Part shown: positions 59,943 through 64,000 of the stretch, one piece after another
Layout: the number at the start of each line of letters is the position of its first letter
How positions within the stretch are numbered: the first letter of the stretch is position 1
Assembly: GCA_002387845.1 (NCBI GenBank)
Contig: DGLB01000076.1
Location: forward strand, 1 to 64,000
DNA length: 64,000 nucleotides
Source: Stenotrophomonas maltophilia
GTDB taxonomy: Bacteria; Pseudomonadota; Gammaproteobacteria; Xanthomonadales; Xanthomonadaceae
Reading direction: 5' to 3'
Notes under the pieces: generated by a model
What the model was told of the DNA's origin: nothing
Databases searched by the model: none
What the model saw: only the letters and a program-made list of their open reading frames with translations
Translations under genes and position numbers: made by a program

Positions 59943-60917
59943 TTATCGCGCCGGCAACGGCGCGAACTCGCCCGGAACCCACGCGAAGGCTTCGCCTTCG
60001 TGTCGCACATGACCCAGTCCCGGGAATGGCAGGTGTGCACCTGCCACCCACCAGCCGTGGTCGGCCGCCTGTGCCATCATCGCGCGGCGGCTGGCGATCG
60101 CCGCAGCCCTGTCGCTATCAGCCTCATAGCTGGCGCTCGGCTCAGCGAACTGCACCGCGTGGAAGTGCACGATGTCGCCCCACACCAGCAACTGCTGCTG
60201 GCCCCCATCCAGTTTCCAGGACACGTGGCCCGGCGTGTGCCCCCGGCTGTCCAGCGCGGTGACGCCTGTCGGCAGCGACTGCCCTGCGGTGAAGCGCTTG
60301 ACCTTGCCGGCAGCGTCATACGGCGCGACAGCCTTGCGGGCCAGCGCGAAGGCGAAGCGTACGCCCTGCGGTGCGCCGTCCTCGCTGGCCGGGTTCAACC
60401 AATAGTCGGCGTCGGCCTGCGACAGCCACACCGTGGCGTTGGGGTAGGCCGCTTTGCCATCGGCATCGAGCAGGCCACACAGGTGGTCCGGGTGGGCGTG
60501 GGTCAGCAGCACATCGTCCACCTCGGCCGGGTCATAACCGGCGGCGCGAAGATTGCCCAGCACCTGGCCCAGGCCGGGACCGAAGCACTGCGCCGTGCCC
60601 GTGTCGACCAGGGTCAGATGCCGGCCGCGTTGCACCAGATAGGCATTGACCGCGGTCTGCAGGCCCTTGCCGTCCTCCGGCACGTAGCGGTGATCCAGCA
60701 GGCGGGTGACCGCGCCGGGTTCGATGCCGACCAGTTCCTGCCGGCCCAGCGCCACGGTGCCGTCGAACAACGCGGTGACCTGCAGCGTGCCGATCTGCTG
60801 GTGGTACACACCGGGCACCTGCTGCGACACCCCATGCCCGGTGGCGGCCTGCGCCGCGCCGGCCAACAACAGCAACGCCGGGCTCAACCGGACCAAATGA
60901 CTCAGAAAACGGGGCAT
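59943..60917 (-). CDS. Exported MBL-fold metallo-hydrolase
   Basis: 324-aa protein with a signal peptide (LLLAGAAQAA, cut near residue 25) and a metallo-beta-lactamase core. The zinc motif is LTHAHPDHLCG (HxHxDH), followed by GHTPGHVSW and a WGDIVH segment. The pattern resembles exported MBL proteins related to methyl parathion hydrolase and quorum-quenching lactonases (GVYHQQIGTLQVTALFDG at the start is typical). Substrate unknown. It lies downstream of an AraC regulator on the same strand, which may control it. Confidence 0.88.
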   Translation of the reverse strand: MPRFLSHLVRLSPALLLLAGAAQAATGHGVSQQVPGVYHQQIGTLQVTALFDGTVALGRQELVGIEPGAVTRLLDHRYVPEDGKGLQTAVNAYLVQRGRHLTLVDTGTAQCFGPGLGQVLGNLRAAGYDPAEVDDVLLTHAHPDHLCGLLDADGKAAYPNATVWLSQADADYWLNPASEDGAPQGVRFAFALARKAVAPYDAAGKVKRFTAGQSLPTGVTALDSRGHTPGHVSWKLDGGQQQLLVWGDIVHFHAVQFAEPSASYEADSDRAAAIASRRAMMAQAADHGWWVAGAHLPFPGLGHVRHEGEAFAWVPGEFAPLPAR

Positions 60918-61016
60918 GACAGCCTCCTGGCAATGCGGCACCGCCGCGACAGCCCCATGCTGCCGGCATCCTTTCGCGCGATGCGCTCACAATGCCGCGC
61001 GAACTGCTCGCTGACT

Positions 61017-61853
61017 TCAGCTGTTGCCAATCTCGGCCGGCTCCAGTCCATAGCGGGCGGCAAAACGACGGTTGAAACTGCCCAGCGAGCGATACCCCAC
61101 GCGCGCGGCCACCGTCTTCAACGGCAGGCGGGTGGTGTAAAGCAGTTGCATGGCATACGCCAGGCGCGCGTCGGCAATGAGCTCACGCACGCTCAGCTGT
61201 TCGCTGGCCAGGCGTCGGCGCAGGGTGGCCCCGCTCATGCCGAGGTGGCTTTCAAAGTCGTGCGACTGCCAGTCGCGCTCAGGCTGGGCGGCGATCAGGT
61301 CACGCAGGCGTTCGCCCAGGCTCGGCTCCGGGGCCAGCAGCAGGCTGCCGTGGCCACGGCGGCAGAACGCCACCACCAGGCTGGCCAGGGCCAGTCGTGC
61401 TTCGGTGTAGTGGCCACGCTCCAGTGCCGCGCGCCACGCACGCAGGGTCTCGGCATGTGCATCCAGTGCCAGCTGGGCCAGCGCCGGGCCGGCAGCAGGC
61501 AGCGGTTCGTTCCACAGCGTGCGTGCCGCGCTCAGCGCTTCATTGCACAGCGGCACAATGGCGCTCAGGTACAGCCCGCTGGTCGGGTCGGGGATGTTGA
61601 CCACATCAATACGGCAGCGCTGGGTGATCAGAAACAGATCGCCGGGCACGAAGGTCAGCGACTGCTGGGCGGTACTGACCTGCTTGCGCCCCTGCAGCAG
61701 GATGGCGAACTGCGGCTGTGGAATCTCCACCGATGACGCGCCGTGTTCGCGCCGGGCGGTGATGCAGGCATAGCCCTCGGCACGCTGGCAGTCGGCCAGG
61801 CTGGCCATCTCGGCCAGCAGGTCGGGGTCGGGCAGGGTGCGGGAGAGTGCCAT
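61017..61853 (-). CDS. AraC-family transcriptional regulator
   Basis: 278-aa regulator: N-terminal cupin-like sensor domain (EIPQPQFAILLQGRKQVS ... FVPGDLFLITQ) of the AraC_N type, helical linker, and a C-terminal double HTH (FESHLGMSGATLRRRLASEQLSVRELI and LPLKTVAARVGYRSLGSFNRRFAARYGLEP). ATG 61853 is preferred; GTG 61859 would add two residues. It is divergent from gshA and 99 bp upstream of the MBL-fold gene, a probable target. Confidence 0.92.
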   Translation of the reverse strand: MALSRTLPDPDLLAEMASLADCQRAEGYACITARREHGASSVEIPQPQFAILLQGRKQVSTAQQSLTFVPGDLFLITQRCRIDVVNIPDPTSGLYLSAIVPLCNEALSAARTLWNEPLPAAGPALAQLALDAHAETLRAWRAALERGHYTEARLALASLVVAFCRRGHGSLLLAPEPSLGERLRDLIAAQPERDWQSHDFESHLGMSGATLRRRLASEQLSVRELIADARLAYAMQLLYTTRLPLKTVAARVGYRSLGSFNRRFAARYGLEPAEIGNS

Positions 61854-62031
61854 GTCCACAGTGTAGGCGGCCCGGTGCCGCCCGGGGCAGCGTCAAGGGG
61901 CATCCGGTGGAATGCAGCAACCCGCCACGGTGACACGATGCACGCGGGCACCACGATATAGTGCGCCCTTGCGATGGCGGGTCCCCAGCCCCACATCCCG
62001 TTCCCCCGCCCCGATTTCTGCGAGCCTGCCC

Positions 62032-63396
62032 TTGTCGAGCCCCAGCCACGTCGCCGAGACGCCGATCACCGACCGCAATGAACTGGTCGCCACGTTGGCC
62101 TCCGGCGAGAAGCCCAAGGCGCACTGGCGCATCGGCACCGAACACGAGAAATTCGGCTTCCGCCTGGATGACCTGCGCCCGCCGAGCTTCGACGGCGAGC
62201 GCGGCATCGAGGCGCTGCTCAACGGATTGACCCGCTTCAACTGGCAGCCCGTGCAGGAAGGTGGCCGCACCATCGCGCTGGTCCGCGATGGCGCGTCGGT
62301 GACGCTGGAACCGGCGGGCCAGCTGGAGCTGTCCGGCGCGGCGCTGGAAAGCATCCATCAGACCTGCGTGGAAACCGGCACCCATCTCAACGAGGTGGCA
62401 CAGGTGGCGGCGGAACTGCAGCTGGGCTTCCTGGGCATGGGCTTCCAGCCGAAGTGGTCGCGCGCGGACATGCCGTGGATGCCGAAAGGTCGCTACCGGA
62501 TCATGCGTGAGTACATGCCCAAGGTGGGTCAGCTGGGCCTGGACATGATGACCCGCACCTGCACGGTACAGGTGAATCTGGACTACGCCACCGAAGCGGA
62601 CATGGTGAAGAAGTTCCGCGTGTCGCTGGCGCTGCAGCCGATTGCCACGGCGCTGTTCGCCGATTCGCCGTTCACCGAGGGCAAGCCGAACGGTTACCTG
62701 AGCTATCGCTCGCATATCTGGACCGACACCGATGCGGACCGCACCGGCATGCTGGACTTCGTGTTCGAAGACGGCTTCGGTTACGAGCGCTACGTGGATT
62801 ACCTGCTCGACGTGCCGATGTACTTCTCCTACCGCGACGGCGTGTACCACGACGCCAGCGGGCAGAGCTTCCGCGACTTCATGCAGGGCAAGCTGCCGGT
62901 GCTGCCGGGCGCGCTGCCGACGCTGCGCGACTGGTCGGACCACATGACCACCGCATTCCCGGAAGTGCGCCTGAAGAAGTACCTGGAAATGCGCGGTGCC
63001 GACGCCGGCCCGTGGAGCCGCTTGTGCGCACTGCCGGCGTTCTGGGTGGGCCTGCTGTACGACGATGCGGCACTGGATGCCGCGTGGGACCTGGTGCGCG
63101 ATTTCAGCTTGTCCGAGCGCCACGCGCTGCGCGACGGCGTGCCGCGCCAGGCGATGAACCTGCCGTTCCGCAGCGGCACCGTGCGCGACCTGGCCCGCGA
63201 GGCGGTGAAGATCGCAGTGGCCGGCCTGCAGCGTCGCGCCGCATGCAATGCCGACGGCCAGGATGAAAGCCATTTCCTGGACGTGCTGCAGGAAATCGTC
63301 GAGTCCGGCCTGACCCCGGCCGAGCGCAAGCTGGCGCTGTACCACGGCGAGTGGAACCAGAACGTGGATCCGGTGTTCTCGCAGTTCGCGTACTGA
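62032..63396 (+). CDS. gshA: Glutamate-cysteine ligase, plant/alphaproteobacterial type
   Basis: 454-aa ligase forming gamma-glutamylcysteine, the first step of glutathione synthesis. It belongs to the GCS2-like plant-type class: GTEHEKFGFRLDDL near the N-terminus, VTLEPAGQLELSGA, FLGMGFQPKWSR, and MTRTCTVQVNLDYATEADMVKKFR. The family N-terminus (LSSPSHVAETPITDRNELV) begins exactly at a TTG codon at 62032; no in-frame ATG or GTG fits nearby, so an unusual TTG start is proposed. It is followed by a SMAG repeat and a bidirectional terminator. Confidence 0.93.
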   Translation: MSSPSHVAETPITDRNELVATLASGEKPKAHWRIGTEHEKFGFRLDDLRPPSFDGERGIEALLNGLTRFNWQPVQEGGRTIALVRDGASVTLEPAGQLELSGAALESIHQTCVETGTHLNEVAQVAAELQLGFLGMGFQPKWSRADMPWMPKGRYRIMREYMPKVGQLGLDMMTRTCTVQVNLDYATEADMVKKFRVSLALQPIATALFADSPFTEGKPNGYLSYRSHIWTDTDADRTGMLDFVFEDGFGYERYVDYLLDVPMYFSYRDGVYHDASGQSFRDFMQGKLPVLPGALPTLRDWSDHMTTAFPEVRLKKYLEMRGADAGPWSRLCALPAFWVGLLYDDAALDAAWDLVRDFSLSERHALRDGVPRQAMNLPFRSGTVRDLAREAVKIAVAGLQRRAACNADGQDESHFLDVLQEIVESGLTPAERKLALYHGEWNQNVDPVFSQFAY

Positions 63397-63401
63397 CCCA
63401 T

Positions 63402-63432
63402 CCGGTAGCGCCGGCCGTTGGCCGGCCCTACC
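63402..63432 (+). repeat. SMAG palindrome after gshA
   Basis: GTAGCGCCGGCCG at the left and CGGCCCTACC at the right; a full GTAG/CTAC hairpin. Confidence 0.88.
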
Positions 63433-63433
63433 G

Positions 63434-63465
63434 AAAAAACCCCGGCATTGCCGGGGTTTCTCTTT
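63434..63465. terminator. Bidirectional terminator between gshA and the alcohol dehydrogenase gene
   Basis: 10-bp stem AAACCCCGGC/GCCGGGGTTT with an ATT loop, A tract on the left and TCTCTTTC on the right; the two flanking genes converge. Confidence 0.9.
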
Positions 63466-64000
63466 CATGCGGCCAGCGTCGCCATGTCGATCACGAAGCG
63501 GTAACGCACGTCGTTCTTCGCCATGCGCGCCCAGGCTTCGTTGACGGTCTTGATGTCGATCACTTCCACGTCGCTGACGATGTTGTGTTCGGCACAGAAG
63601 TCCATCATTTCCTGGGTTTCGGCCATGCCGCCGATCGCCGAGCCGGTGACGTGCTTGCGGCCGAAGATCACGCTGGAGCCGTACAGCGGAGGGTCCAGTT
63701 CGGTGATCACGCCGACCAGGCACATCGTGGCATCACGCTTGAGCAGCGACATGTAGGGGTTGGTGTCGTGGCTGACCGGGATGGTGTTGAGCAGGAAATC
63801 GAAGCTGCCCGCATGCGCCTTCATCTGCGCCGGGTCGCGCGAGACCAGCACTTCATCCGCCCCCAGGCGCTTGGCGTCGGCACCCTTTTCCGGGGTGGTG
63901 GTGATCATCACCACGGTCGCGCCCATCGCCTTGGCAAACTTCACGCCCATGTGGCCCAGCCCGCCCAGGCCGATCACGCCGACCTTCTGGCCCGGACCGA
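63465..64000 (-). CDS. Zinc-type NAD(P)-dependent alcohol dehydrogenase (partial, C-terminal part)
   Basis: About 178 C-terminal residues of a medium-chain dehydrogenase; the N-terminus with the zinc ligands lies beyond the window. The cofactor loop VGVIGLGGLGHMGVKFAKAMGA, then KRLGADEVLVS, and IGGMAETQEMMDFCAEHNIVSDVEVI are characteristic of the YahK/cinnamyl-alcohol dehydrogenase group, which reduces aldehydes with NADPH. The frame stays open to the window edge. Confidence 0.92.
   Translation of the reverse strand, partial: GPGQKVGVIGLGGLGHMGVKFAKAMGATVVMITTTPEKGADAKRLGADEVLVSRDPAQMKAHAGSFDFLLNTIPVSHDTNPYMSLLKRDATMCLVGVITELDPPLYGSSVIFGRKHVTGSAIGGMAETQEMMDFCAEHNIVSDVEVIDIKTVNEAWARMAKNDVRYRFVIDMATLAA

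Overview
The window is G+C-rich DNA from a gammaproteobacterium of the Xanthomonadaceae, most likely Stenotrophomonas. This rests on gene content (rlpA-dacC-ybeD-lipB-lipA, NagB-II/NagX-type GlcNAc genes, tandem dsbA genes beside cytochrome c4 and engB, plant-type gshA) and on many short palindromes that begin with GTAG, the hallmark of Stenotrophomonas REP (SMAG) repeats. No tRNA, rRNA, CRISPR array, insertion sequence or prophage was recognised.

1-10.2 kb: envelope and housekeeping genes. The end of rlpA, the PBP dacC, an inverted LpxR-like gene, ybeD, lipB, lipA (lipoate synthesis), the protease prc, a DUF2242 lipoprotein, an exported protein of unknown function and a short-form gnd.

10.3-17.7 kb: accessory-looking and visibly less G+C-rich. 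An oxidoreductase and an exported BON protein are followed by seven small genes (most with a BON-like fold pattern but no signal peptide), a REC-kinase-REC hybrid, and an eighth small gene. Most small genes, and a ninth at 22.1-22.4 kb on the other strand, carry the same strictly spaced upstream motif TAAC-N15-[GC]AT-N6-GCGGGGGCGC. This looks like a dispersed regulon of duplicated genes and is the best candidate here for an undescribed system.

17.7-24.6 kb: an Anbu proteasome-like peptidase, folK, a pteridine reductase, a MidA-type methyltransferase and a VanZ-like protein. A 224-bp tandem array of paired REP repeats follows, then a HigA-like gene whose partner is not a recognisable HigB. About 1.3 kb is mostly non-coding but rich in structure: interleaved inverted repeats, a 17-bp tandem repeat and a long branched hairpin.

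24.6-36.8 kb: a chitin/GlcNAc utilisation locus with GH20 hexosaminidase, TonB-dependent receptor, sugar kinase, permease NagP, LacI-type NagQ, deaminase NagB-II, deacetylase NagA and NagX. The two divergent transcripts share a control region with two TGACAACG operator-like palindromes.

36.9-64 kb: two autotransporters (36.9-39.7 and 51.5-54.9), cca, slt, an ExbD-like protein, two more TonB-dependent receptors (one siderophore-type), a sulfatase, a VOC protein, an RhtA-like exporter, an EEP-family hydrolase, two DsbA proteins, cytochrome c4, engB, an MBL-fold hydrolase, an AraC regulator, gshA and the end of a zinc alcohol dehydrogenase gene.
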